In this document: positions 46,208 through 58,800 of the stretch, piece by piece
Layout: the number at the start of each line of letters is the position of its first letter
How positions within the stretch are numbered: position 1 is the first letter of the stretch
Assembly (NCBI RefSeq): GCF_965638725.1
Contig: NC_134962.1
Span: forward strand, 2,177,501-2,241,500
Direction of reading: 5' to 3'
Origin: Aptenodytes patagonicus
Taxonomy: Eukaryota > Chordata > Aves > Sphenisciformes > Spheniscidae
Length of the DNA: 64,000 bases
Translations under genes and position numbers: made by a program
The notes under the pieces: model-generated
What the model was told of the DNA's origin: nothing
What the model saw: the letters and a program-made list of their open reading frames with translations, nothing else
Databases searched by the model: none

Positions 46208-46734
46208 GCAGTAATGAACATTTTGGGCGCAGGCACGGCAGGCCGCCCCTCAGCGCTGTGCAGGCCCCAGTGTGGTGGCCCTGCTCTTGTCGGGCCTCTC
46301 TTGGCACTTCGCAGCAATAATATTTCATAATTATCGTTATTTTCACGGCCAAACTCATTTGAATTTTTCTCATCTATCGCTCTCTTCGCTGCCCTCTGAT
46401 TGCCAGCAGAGATACGGGCCACTTTGTATGATTTAATTCGCTGCGTACTGGAGTTTATTTTAGAGAGGTTTCCACTAGCGGCTCCCGCTTGCAGGCCTGG
46501 GCTGTATTTTGTACTCTTGACTCCCTGCTCCGTGCCCCAGCCATGGGATACTTTTATTAAGAGGCTCTGGAGCAGGGTGTCTGTGTCAGGCAGCCTTTGG
46601 TCCCTTTGGGCACCATCTTGTTTCTCCTTTGCGTGTTATAGTTGGAAGAAAATCCCTTGTCTAGCAGAAGAATTAAGGGGGTTTTTTATGTTAGTTAAGT
46701 GCTTTTTTATATTAGGAAAAGGTGTACAGTGAAA

Positions 46735-46800
46735 TCGTAGAATCATTTAGGTTGGAAAAGACCTTTAAGATTGTCGAGTCCAACCATTAAATCACAATAA
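46735..46800 (-). mobile_element. CR1 retroposon fragment, 3' end
   Basis: TCGTAGAATCATTTAGGTTGG and AAAAGACCTTTAAG, then GTCGAGTCCAACCATT, are the conserved 3' terminal words of avian CR1 LINEs in reverse orientation. The 3' tail of the element (ATTCTACG-like) is at the left. Only about 65 bases remain, so it is a dead truncated copy. Confidence 0.75.
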
Positions 46801-49800
46801 ACAGGTACTGAAGCATGCTGCCTCATATGCCTGGTTTTGGTTTTTTTTTTTGTTATGAAGACAAATACTTTCAGGAGCTGCATTTTTATTTCCCAGCTTT
46901 TTTCATTTCTTTTGACTGGGCATCATCAGCTGAATAGGTATAATAAAACCATGGAAGAAAGCGAATGTACAACAACGCGTTTTACCTGAGCAGATGTAAA
47001 ATTGCATTCATTAAAGAAGCACATTTAGGCATAAAATGCAGCTCAAAAATCTCCGTAAGAGCTTCCACTAGGGAAACAGATTGCTTTGACCTTCAGAGAT
47101 TGACGCAATGTGCAATGTTTATTAATAGTTTTAGCAAGAAAGTATCTATATGGGGCGATGTCTTGCCTTTTATTTGGCTGATTTTAAGAGCGCCCTTACC
47201 ATTTCCTAACTTTCCTACTGAATAGGGTTGATGAAAAACTCCCCTACTCTTAGGTTAATGACTTGGCCGCTGGCTTATACTAATGTCCGTCAAAAGATTT
47301 CTCTGCAGCTCTGATGATGAAAGTAGCACTCTAAATGCTGCAAGACCCCGGGCTTAACCCCATTCACCGCCTTTCCAGAAAGGGGAGGCTCTCAATAGCG
47401 GTTCCGTGGATGAGGAACGCTCTCTGAAGCATGAGGGACTTTCTTGCACTGGGCTTCGCTCAAGTTATCGAAGAAAATAAGGACCCCGTGGGAAAACAGA
47501 GTGCTGTGGGGTCATTTTTAGGATAGCATAATGCCGGGAGCCTAAGGCTGATTGAGTCCTGAGGAAGAATTTGACCCCCAGGTCCTGCTCCCACCCCCAA
47601 ATATCCGTCAATCCTCTGGTAGGGTTTTTAACACTTCCCACGCGTGTTGCTTGGAGCTGCTGCCGTGCCCAGCGGCGGCAGCGCTGCTGTCTGAGATGGA
47701 CGTGAGTCACGGTGCTGGGCTGTAAGAGTCGGCAGCGCTTGTGCCGTGTGACGGGGCAGAGAAGTGCGAGGCGTGTCACAGCTGCTGCTTGCAGTGGCGA
47801 TGAGCCGTCTGTGCTGTGTCGTGGCGTGTTTAATGGTTGTCTGTCACACGCACGAAACAAAAATGCAGCCTGAAGTCAGCGAACACGCCATTGAAATTCT
47901 GCTGTGGAGCGTGTTTCCTGGCACGGGGCTTGGGAAGGCGCCTTTCTGAAGCATCCCCTTGTTTCTCCGTGGGAGGTGCTTCCTGCCCATTAGGAGGTTT
48001 TCTATAATCCAGATTTTCAAGATCTGCTTTCACGTTTTTGCTCACAATTTGTCATGGGTGTAATTACTCGTGCTGAGGGTCTTCCTTTGAACACCGCAGG
48101 TCAAAACCATCATCAGCAATACAAGCCTGTCTCTTTGCTGTGGACATGACTTTCAAGTGTTAGAGTTTCTCCAGCTAAAGCAAAGATTACTTGAATTTTA
48201 CCAAACCACCCATTTCTTTTTGTTGACAAGACTCAGTATAACCAAGCCGTGAGGAATAAAGCTGGCAGAACAATGCCACTCTCAGGTCTTAAAATTCACA
48301 TTTAGCGAAGCCGGGGCCTGGGAAGGGTTTGTGGTGTGACTTTTCACAGGCAGTTGGAGCGGGGATTTGTTTTTCCCCTTCCCCAGCAGCCTCTCCTCCA
48401 GCCCAAGTGAGCCTGCCAGCAGAGGGAGTGCAGCACATGGGCTCACAAAAATAGGAGCTTGCTAAAAAAACCCAAACAAACCCAAACAATTAGCAGAATG
48501 ATTATGGTCTTTAGCAGAATAAACAGAATAGTCAGAAGTCAGAAGCCTTTCCCCAGCAATGAGATCCAGCTGCAGGCTGGATGGGGAACAGGCCCTGCAT
48601 CTGGCAGCGATCATGTTCCTCCGGCGGGGAAGGCCCCATGGTGAGGGTGTCCCCGTGTATCGCACAGGGCACTGCTGATAGCAGGGGTGGACCCCTGTCC
48701 CTTTTTTCACCCTCCTTGGTAGATCCACCTCTGTAATGCCGCATCCGAGCGCAACAGTTTTAGACAAACCAGAATGGAGCTTCCTCTCCCATGGCGCGGC
48801 ACGAGAGCAAGCGACGGGCACAAGTACAGGCGATGGGCAGGGTGATGGTCTCAGAGCTGCTGCGGTGTCATGCTTGCTCATGCTCTGACCGTTCTTCAGT
48901 TTTTGGCCAGAAGCTGGGAAGTTTGGGGCTTGCCTGCGAGCAGTGCAGTTCCTGCAGACAGTGGGCTATGCTCAGCATGGGAAGGTGGAAGTTAAACCGA
49001 CTGTCTTGAAGAGGGTGATAAATAAAGGCTAAAGGGAACTGAAGATCTCCCCTGGGACTTTATTGTCTGTGGTTTATGCTACGAATGGGCTTTTCCAAAA
49101 GCTTGGGCTAGAGATCCCCTTAGGAACCTGCCTCGCCTGCAACGTCCCCCTCGTGTCTGGGCACGGGGGGACTGGCAGGGCTACTCCGGCTTGGGGAGCT
49201 GAGGACCCCTCTCCAGACTCTCCTGCTTCCTGCTCAGACGGAGACCCCCTGGACCCAGCTGCAGCTGGAGGGCACCCCAACAGTGCTCGGCCTTGTTAGC
49301 AGGCTGCCGGGCACTGCGGGAGCCCCACGCTGCCGCAGTTAAGCGTAGGGGAAGCAGAGCACATAGGATGTACGGCTGTTTTGCTTGGGGGGCAGCAGCG
49401 GCTTGTCCTGCTGAAAGCATTTATCTCTGGGACTTGCTGCTCTCTGCCTGCACTCACTGGGCTGAGAGGCAGCTAAATGATTTCTCCCGTACCCCTGCCA
49501 GCATCTGGGCCCTCTCCATCAAAGTTAATGCTTGTGCAGTGTCTGAAAACAGGACAAACTGCACGTCCAGACTCTGATCCTTCACCCAGAAGGAGGGGGG
49601 AGTTGCGGTGGACTCACTTCAGCACAGCTGTGATGTAGCCAGGATCCGAATCTGGCACCAAACCACTTTTATAACAGGTTGATCATTAGGAGGAGTTCAG
49701 TGTTTGCAGGGTATTTCCATGAGAAGCTCTGCAGCCCTTAAAATGCAGTGCACTGCTTTCATTGTGGATTTAAAAATGTAGTATCCAGCCACGCTTTGGT

Positions 49801-52800
49801 AGTTCAGTTTTTAACAGGGATTTAAGCATTTTAAATCCTTTCAAAGCTGTAAGTAAGAATCATAATTTAAACTCTTGCAGACAGATGTCATGGGAAAAAT
49901 ATGACGACTATTTAAAAGGCAGCCTGCCTGCCTGTCCATCTATCTATCACCTAATCTGCCTGACATGTGCAATCGCCTTTCTCTTTCAAAACGCTACAAG
50001 GCCAGGTCTGCACGGGCGCGTGCAGAGTGACCTGAGCTTCCCCGGGGTCCTGCACGCTGCCTGCCAGCCGCAGCCCGGCGGCAGGCGCGAGCTGATGCTC
50101 AGCCTTGCTGCAGAGGAGCCTGTACCTGCCTACGCCCGGCGATGCAGGCTTGCTGTGAGGGGAGGGTACAAGCCATGAAGCAAACACCTGCAGATTTGGT
50201 AGAGGAACTTATCCCTCCAAGGCACTCTTCCCTCTGAAGTGAGTGGGAGAAGGGAAGACATTTAACTTACCACCAGAGAGACTTTCTTCCCTGCTTGTCT
50301 GGGGGCGAGCGTGACATTTGCAGAAACTCAAGTGCCCTTTGGAAACAAGCAACACAGGATGATATTTCGCTTTTTTAGGTGACCCGATTGTATTTTGCCC
50401 GCCCCCCGTTGTAGAGAATTAAATGATGCTCAGCCAAGTAAACCTCTTACTTGGTCAAGCCTTTCCAGCTGTCCTTTGCTGGCCGGGGAGCAGTTTGCCT
50501 TGTATGGGAGCCACGGCTTCCATAGAAACCCGCTCACTGCCTTGCAGATGTTTTTGGGGGAGGCAGGAGGAATTAGCAGCTTGGGCTGACACATACACAT
50601 CTAATTCTGGCATTACAGAGGAGGTCAAAGGCGATGAACGCGGATGGCACATCTGACTTCTGAGGCTGGATTTAAATGAGTGAGAAAAATGTGGTCCAAT
50701 TACTTGTCTGAAAAAGTTTGGGAAAATTATTTTATGGGATTTTTGTAAATAAATGAACTGAGTGTAATTCTGTCTTAAGAAAACCATCTTGGGGCTGACT
50801 GCTGAAATGCCCCTCGTGTCAGTGGTGGTTTGAAAGAGAACCTGAGTTTATTTGGTTAATTTAATGAGGGGCTGGGGGGTCTGAGCGAGAAAGTTCATTG
50901 CAGAAATTCCCAAGGCTCCGTCATCGCGAGCTGCCATGGCCGGAGGAGCATTTCCAGTAACTGGTCTGGTGTCTTTCTGCAACAAGAGATGAAAGTGCCC
51001 TTTGCCTTTAGCTTATCAAAAAGATTTGATTGTGGTGCTTGAATAACGTTGCACAGGCGTAGGTAGCTCTATAATGTGGCAGAGTAGGGCTTAGTAAGGA
51101 CCAACATCTGGATGCAAAATGCAGATGAGTTCAAATTAGAAATAAGGCAAATATTTTGAATAGCAAGAGGTTTAACCACTGGAGCACTCTGCCAAGGGGA
51201 GTGGGGAGTTTCTTTACCTCTTGATAATTCTGAGTTAAAGCTGAATGCTTTTCTGGAGGTGCTTTTATCTATCACAAGTTCCCGGGCTCAGCACAAAAAT
51301 AACTCTGAAGGGGGAGAAAAGGTAGCAGTTTCTTTTGGCCTTAAGATCTCAGAAAGGTTGGAAAGGGCAAGATACACTGTAAATTTGCCTTGTTTTACTG
51401 AGATTATTGGAGAAGAGAAAATGGTCATTACTGTCCAGGCTTTGCTACTGACTCCCTGCTGTGCTTTTTTGCTGACTGCGGTCTGTGCTGTAGTTGCCTC
51501 AGCCCATCCTTGGGCGTCGGGAGGGTTAATCAGTGGTTGCAGAGCGCTCTGGGTGAATGCTTTGGTGAGGAGGGAGGGCATCATTTATTACTGTAGAGAT
51601 TGGAAACTCCCTGATGTGATTATAATGTGTAGTGATGGAGGCTATTTTTATTGTATGTTGTGAGTATTTCCTTCTATGGAATCACAAGGAGCTTGCTTGT
51701 GACTTGTAGCTCTGTTGAAAGCTCTAGCAATGAAGTTCCCGATGTCTTTGTCCTTCCCAAGCCAGTGCTATATGCAGCAGTGTTAATTAGCCTTGAGGGG
51801 CAATGCATAATAGTGACGAGATAACGAGTAACTGCAAATGCCTCTGGCCTCTGCTCTTTGCAGAGGGAGAGGACAGAGTATCACAGTCTCCTCTGCATCT
51901 TAGTACCTGGTGTCTTGCGCCTGGAGCGAGTAATCCCCATTGAACTGGGAGGAAAGTCTTACTTCTTGTTAGTGATCCAAACTGCTGCTCAGCAAATCCC
52001 CTCACCATTGGAGCTGCAGATATGTGGCTGTTAACGAGTTGAAATGGCATTAAAGAGGAAGTCAACCTTTTGCACAGTTTCCTCTTGGAAAGTGAGTGTT
52101 ACTTCTAATTATAGCGATTGCAATTTTTCAAATGCTCTCCCAGGGACCAGAACGCCGGGGGTGGGGAGGGACGGCTGGAAATGCAGATGTATTCCTTCTC
52201 TCCGTTGATTCATGTTAGTTATCTGAAACGGGAGCAGAGAGAAACAGTCTCCTACAGTACAAGCTTGGCCGTTCTCCCCACGCTAGCCCAGGCATTGAGC
52301 GCGACTGTGTCCCTGATAGGCATTGGCCTTGATTGCAGAAACGGCTCTCCCAAGTTGTGGTTGCTTTCCAGAGAAGCTCAAACGGTGTCTTTTTCTCCTC
52401 TTCCTCCAGCGCTTCGATGCTCTAGCTTCCTTTTGAGGTGATGGGTTAGAAGTGCGTTACCAGCAATTTTGTCCTGAGGCCAGACCTTCCTGCAGAAGAG
52501 CCATCATCCATGGACGAGTTGAGCCTGCCACCTTCTGGTCAGACTCTCCAGGAATAACCACAGCTTGGGGCATGAAGCCTGGGGGCAAAATGCTTGGGTG
52601 CGATGCCCAGAGCACCATGTGCACCCTTCTTCCTACCCCTGCCTGGAGGGGGAGAAGAGATGGCTCTTCCAGGTCCTGGAGATCAGGGGGGACGTGCTGG
52701 AGGAGGAATCCAAGAGGTCTCAGTCTCTCCATCAGCTCTGCTCCACGTGGGGTTTCTGTTCCCGGCCAAGCGGCGACGGAGTTGCTGTGTCACTTCACAG

Positions 52801-55800
52801 CAGCTTGTTTCGGCACTGCTCTGAGGTCCCTCTTGCTCCCTCACCCTGACCCCAGAGCTGGAGCCACTGGTCACTTCCGTGTCCTGGGATTTTTCCTTGT
52901 GGCTCCCCTCTGGGGTACGAGCGTGGGGTTCCCCCTGTTTTGCAGAGGGAGGACTGAAGCTCAGCTCTGTCCCCTTTGAAATGTTTGAGTTTGGCGTCTA
53001 ATAGTTTGGGGACCTAGATTTCCTGTGTGGCCAATGGAGAAGAGATGGGCATCTTCTGAAGAAGGGCCCAGATCACGCTCTGGAAGCGAGGCAGGGCCGT
53101 GGCTGTGGTCTGGCTCTGAGCCTTGCCTGGAGCGTGTCCCAGTTTTGGCCACCTGTTGTCCCCCTCGGTGGCTAATGACTGGGCTGTTGTCGGAGGCTCG
53201 TTTGCTGCCGGAGTTCACAGAGCCGTGTCCCTCCTTCTGCGCTGTGTCTCTGGGTAATCTCATTGCAGCTACACTCAAATACCATCTCTATGGTGATGAC
53301 TCAGAGGCATGCATCCCTACTCCGGGCTCTCCTCTCCCTGTCCAAATTCATATCTCAGAGGAGCTCTCTGACATCTTGTGAATGTCTCACCACCCGCTCA
53401 AGCACAACATGGCAAAACCAGAGCTTTTAACCTCTCCTTCTCAGCTCAGTGTTTCCCTGAGCTCAGCAACGCCAGGACGCTGCTCCTCTGCCAGAATCTG
53501 AGTGCTGTCTTCATCTCTTGCCTCCTCCTGTGTCTTCATATCCTGGCCACCTCAAGGGCTTGCGTAACCTTGCTAAGCCTTTCCTAAAGCTAAAACTCCC
53601 ACCCGCTCTTTCATCACATTCCCCTCCACTTGCTGCAATATCCCTTTTTTGGCCTCAACAAACTCGCTGTGGGCCAGCTTGCATCCACTCGGATGCTGCT
53701 TCAGGCACTGTTTTCCCACTGCTCCTGCTTCTCCTGCCTCACCTCTCCGGGCTGCCCTCATGCCTGCAGCCACCCGCTGCCTCCCCTCGCTTCCCACTGG
53801 TGCCCGTTGGCTGTGCCGGCTGCCGGGGCTGCAGCCCTGCTCAGCCCTTGTGTCTTGGTGCCACTCAGGTGTATCCTCCTGTTAGTTGCTCATTTTATTT
53901 CTTAATTGTAAGCTTTTGGGGTCAGAGGCAGCTTTCTTTGTTCCTCTTCTCACCATCGCTAGACAATCAGGCTGCTGGCGTTTGAGCCAAGGTCCTATTA
54001 ACTAGCACAAATGGGAAAACATCTTGCTTGCGAGCAGGGAGGAGGCTGGTGGCTGGACAGGGCGAAGTATTTCCCCAGAGTCTTGTCTGGGACTTGGCTC
54101 GAAGGCTGCCCAGCTGCGCCTGGTGGTACCTGGTCGGCAGGCTGGGAGACGCGGGGCCGTCGTGGGCTGCTGGCAGCAGCGTGCTGTATCCCTGCCAGCC
54201 CACCGCGCTGCCCAGGCTTGGGGTGGACCAGCAAATGGATGGAATTTCAAGTGCAAATAAACAGCCCTGGCCCCAAGCGCAGAGGGCACGGCTTTTTCTT
54301 ACAGCTGCAGGAGTGCAGCTACCCCAGAGGGTAAAAAAGCCGCTAAATGGGGACTGGCAATGGGAGACTGCTTCAGGGGAGCAAGCGGGGAGTAGAGCTT
54401 TTGTGTGTGAACTCGACGAGGCTGGGAAGACAGCTTCTGCCCCAGGGTCCGTGCTGTCAACAGGGGCTTGCTGCACTGATGGGCATTAATGAAATGATGG
54501 AGGGCCCGGAGCTGGCTGGACTCCCGGGTCTGGTCCCTGTGGTGGGCGGTGAGGAGTTTGTTTCTACCAACGTGACATGTGCTGCAGAACAGCTCTGGAC
54601 CAGCCTCAAGGCAGCTTGTTGCAAAGGGGACACTGCAGAATCAGGGCAGAGCTGCCGTGGTGTCCCAGAAAGGTGTCGGCAGAGCCCGTCTTTGCGATTT
54701 CCATGCCGGCTGAATGTATTCATTTAGGCATCACCAAGCTGTGATGGGCCTGCTGAGATCTGCAGTGCCTCTGTTCAAAAGCAAAGGCGGTTCTCTTTCC
54801 ATTACTTTATTGATGCTGGCCTCCAGCCTCACCTCTGCTCACGCAGAAGGATGAAAGCGGCTCCTTGTTCTCTTCTGGCAGGAGTGAGGCAGGTGTGTGT
54901 CAACAGGAATTTTATGTTGAGATGTGAAGAGCTTATTCCTAAAGCAGCTGATCCCTGGCTCCCCCGTGCCGGTGCCGATGTGCATCCCTGTGCGCCGACG
55001 CTCGCGGCAGCTCTCCGAGCCCCCGGGCCGTGCCATGTGCCTCACTGCAGCTCTCGCAAGAGCTGCCCTTACCAGATGAGCAATCCAGACGAAGGATGGT
55101 TTTAATGTGGCTGCAGAAGAGACACGTCTGCACCTCTTGCTGTGATCCTCTCAGTTTTCTCCTGGGGAAAGGTTCAGTTCAGGAAGGTCTTACGAATTTT
55201 TCTGAGATTTAAGGGTGGAAACAGTAACACAACCTTACCGCTGCCTAGCTGTGCTCTTTTTTCATTCCCCAGATCCTCCCAGCTGGCATTTCTCCATTTT
55301 TGCTCTGTCCTGAGCGGGTTTCAGCTATGGCATAACAAAAGCAGCATCAGGTGTTTGTTTTTCCTGGGAATTTGCCCTATGGCCATGGTCTGCCTGGGGT
55401 TAAAAATAGCTGCTGGGCCCTGGGCAGTTTGCTTTGCAGCACATAACACAGCACAGTTGCCGGGAGACACGAATCGGTGACGCAATCCCAATTTCAGAGA
55501 ACTTGACTTTGGGCCACGTGACGCCACCCCAGAAGTCAGTAAAAATGCTGGATAGGAAATCCCTGTACATTCCCAAATCCCCGTAACGTTGCCGCAGCGC
55601 CGGCCTGGAGCGATGCTGCGGGTCTGCCCATCTCCAGCTGGGGAAGGGTAGTGTAGCGTGGCCAGACGCCGGTGTGCTCCTTGGGTCAGCTCTCCCTGCG
55701 TGGAGCCACCCACACCCCCGGGGTGACCTGGCTGATCAGCACCAGGCCAACTCAAAGAAGCCCAAGACAGTTTGGATGGGGCTTTCTTGGCTGTCTGATG

Positions 55801-58800
55801 GTCTGCACTTGAAGCATCTTGAGTGATTATCTGAATCAAAAAGGTCTTCTGTTTGTCTCTTGGCACATTTACCTCCTCTCTACTAAAGAGGCCTCGAAGC
55901 ACCCCTTTACTCTCTTAGGTAAAGGAGAAATAGGCTAATGGGCTCTCATGTCTGTCCCTGCCTGTCGAAGCTCTTCCCTTTCCCGAGAAAACAGTAGGGA
56001 AGTTTCTGCTAATGTTCTCCAACTTCCTAATGCACAAATTGCTGCGGGATATTACTTCGCATTAGCACCTCATTCACAGATGTGAGCACTAAGTAAGAAA
56101 TATTCATCAGTCACAAGAGCCGGTTCTGCTGCTCGGGGTATTAGGGTGAGTCAAAGATGACCTGGCTCTTCTGACACATAACACATATAATAATAATAAA
56201 AAAAGCAAGGTTCCTTGTTAAGCATTACATTATCTTCCAGGAAAGTGCCCTGCAGTCTGCAGGCAGCGGCTCTCTCCTGCTTTATATGAAGGCAAAGCAA
56301 CATGAGGGAAGAGACCAGCTTGCTCCAGAACGGCTCCCGCTGGTCCCCGTGCTCTGCCCCTTGTAGGGCAATTTGTGGTGGCCAGAGCCTGCTCATATGG
56401 AAGGACAGACAAGGCTGGGTGTGGAGAGTTTCTCCTTGTCTTTGTGGTGTTGGGCTCTTGAGAAAACGAGGAAGATCTTCCAAAGCCAGGAGCCGCACCA
56501 GGCACGAACGAGGCCTGGGATACAGCTTGCTCAGAGATGCCACGTTCAGGAAGGATGGCAAATGCTGCCCAGCAATGGGGAGGTGAGTGGGGTCTGTCCA
56601 TCCCCGCCCACCTTCCAGCCAACGCCACGGACAGTGTGGGCTGACACTGCTTGGAGAAGAAACCAGACCTGGGAGGGGGTCAGGAAGGTGCTGGCAGGGA
56701 GGCCAGACCAAAGGAGGGTCCGGAGGTGCTCAGCACGGGAAACCAGCTCTGCTGTGCCAGGGAATCCAGGGCTCAGCCCTTGCTGAGTTCACCCTGCCAA
56801 AAAATGAAGGTCTTGCTGTTTCCACTGAAATTAATCCTTATGGGAATCCGTGCTCTGATGCAACACTCTGCAGGAGATTTCTTTTTCCCATCACTCTGCT
56901 TATTTCAGCTCAAAAAATAAACAGAGGCGAAAAAGCAATAAGCAGTAAAAATATCTAGGAGCTGCTCGAAGAGTTAACAGTTTGCCATCTGTCCGTGCCA
57001 CGCTGGGTAATGCAGAATGCTGACTCAGCTGCTATACTTCAGCGATGAGAGCGGAGGGAAAGACTAAACAGTGCTGCCTTGTATTTTGGCTTGGAATTAC
57101 ATTAGAAATAACAAACATCTGAGCTCTAATTCTCAACTGACAATATCTCTAAATGGAAGGGAATGTATGGGATGGGAACCAGCAGCGAATGGCCAAAAAG
57201 AGTAAGCAGCTACTGCTGCGAGCAGAGAGCGTGTGGCGGGGCGGCATGGCTGGAGAGGGCAGGGGAGGGGGCTGGTGGGGGGCTGGGGGTGTCTCAGCTT
57301 ATGGGATGGGGACCAAAGGAGCCTGCTGGAACGTGTGTCCCCCTAAGGACGACGGGGATTGCGAGGTGGAGGAGGAAGAGGAGGACTGTTGTGTTGCTTC
57401 ACTGCTCCATATCTGGAGCATATCTGAATTCTGGGTTCAAGCTTGAATTAGGGCCCAAAAAGCGCTTCGTGTCCAGAGCACTTGGCCTGAGGGGCACAGC
57501 CCAGCGAGCTCCTGCTTGCATCAGTCCACTGCCTACAGCAGGAGAGGGCTAGCGTCCTGGGGACTTCAGACGAACCCTTGTGAAGCCCACAGCTGCGAGG
57601 GTCTTCTGGGTTTGCACTGCAGCTCCAGGGTTGGCCTTGGGCCGCTTTGCTTTGGTGTTGCTTTTCTTGCCACCGTACCTTTGCTGCTTTGGTGTTGGGT
57701 CCATCTCTCCTCCACCTTTGCCAGCCCAACACCTCTTCATCTTGGGAACAGCAGAGTAGAGATGAGTGAAGAGCAGGTTTCCTCGTTCAGTGGCTGACCT
57801 AAAAATATTCAGGGAAAAATTCACTTGGGGTTGAGCTGAGATCTAAAATTTTCATTGTGTTTTTGGCTTTTCAGACAACTGAATGGAGAAGAACAGTTCA
57901 TTTCACTGTAATTCACAGTGGCTCCTGGCTCCCCAAAGGAAGTGTCTTGTTCCACTTGGAGGGTGATGTTGTCTTTTTTCATCCTTTCTGTTAAATGGAC
58001 ACACCTTTTTGAATTGAGAAAGATCATTTCCATATAAATGTGTTTCAATGCCATGTTTGACCATTTCCAAAATAGGAGGCTAATTTTAATACTACCAGGG
58101 CTGAACCTTGGGAGAGGGTTGGGAGAGGGTCACTCCTGCTCTTGGATGGTGCTGTCTGCGTGGTCCTGCAAGACACAGGGGTTCCCCCATCCCGAATGCC
58201 ACATGCAAGGGATGAAGCGCTAGAAACGTCACCTTTTTTGTCCCTATTGCTTCAGCAACCCATGTGTGCTGGTTAAGACAGCTCCATTTTGCCCTGGCTG
58301 CAAAATGCGTTGTGTCTCAGCTAAGGCAAGCTGGAGGTGCATGATGAAGGGACTGATGCTTTTAAACATAAAAGGTGCCACTTTCCCAGTTGCTTTCCCC
58401 GTGCCCTTTTCACCTTTCCAATTTGCTTTTTTTCCCGTCTTGGTCATCATTTTGCCACTTCTGTAGGACTAGAGACTTAAATGTTTTGCTTTAAGGCTCT
58501 AGAAAAGAGACATCTTTTGCTCGTAGAGCTGGATGAAGATGTGCGGCTCAGTTAGCATTCACAGGACAGCGTTGTTGCACGTTGTTAATGCCTCCTGCTC
58601 CCCAGCTTCTGCATGCCGTGCTGCGGCCACCCTTTGGGAAGTGCAGGGTGCTTGGGACAGTCCCAGCCTCTGGAAATCGGTGGCATTGGGCTGGATGACG
58701 CTGAGATGGCTGGTGCTGAGCCAGGTTTCCAGTGCTTCCTTGCATGTTTCTGCCTGGTGTGTGGCCTCTTGGATGACAAGAGGATTTTGCCATTTTTGAA

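Noticed and set aside
45956..46330. 124-codon + strand frame with poly-isoleucine
   Set aside because: The isoleucine run is the ATA microsatellite read as codons; the rest is promoter sequence.
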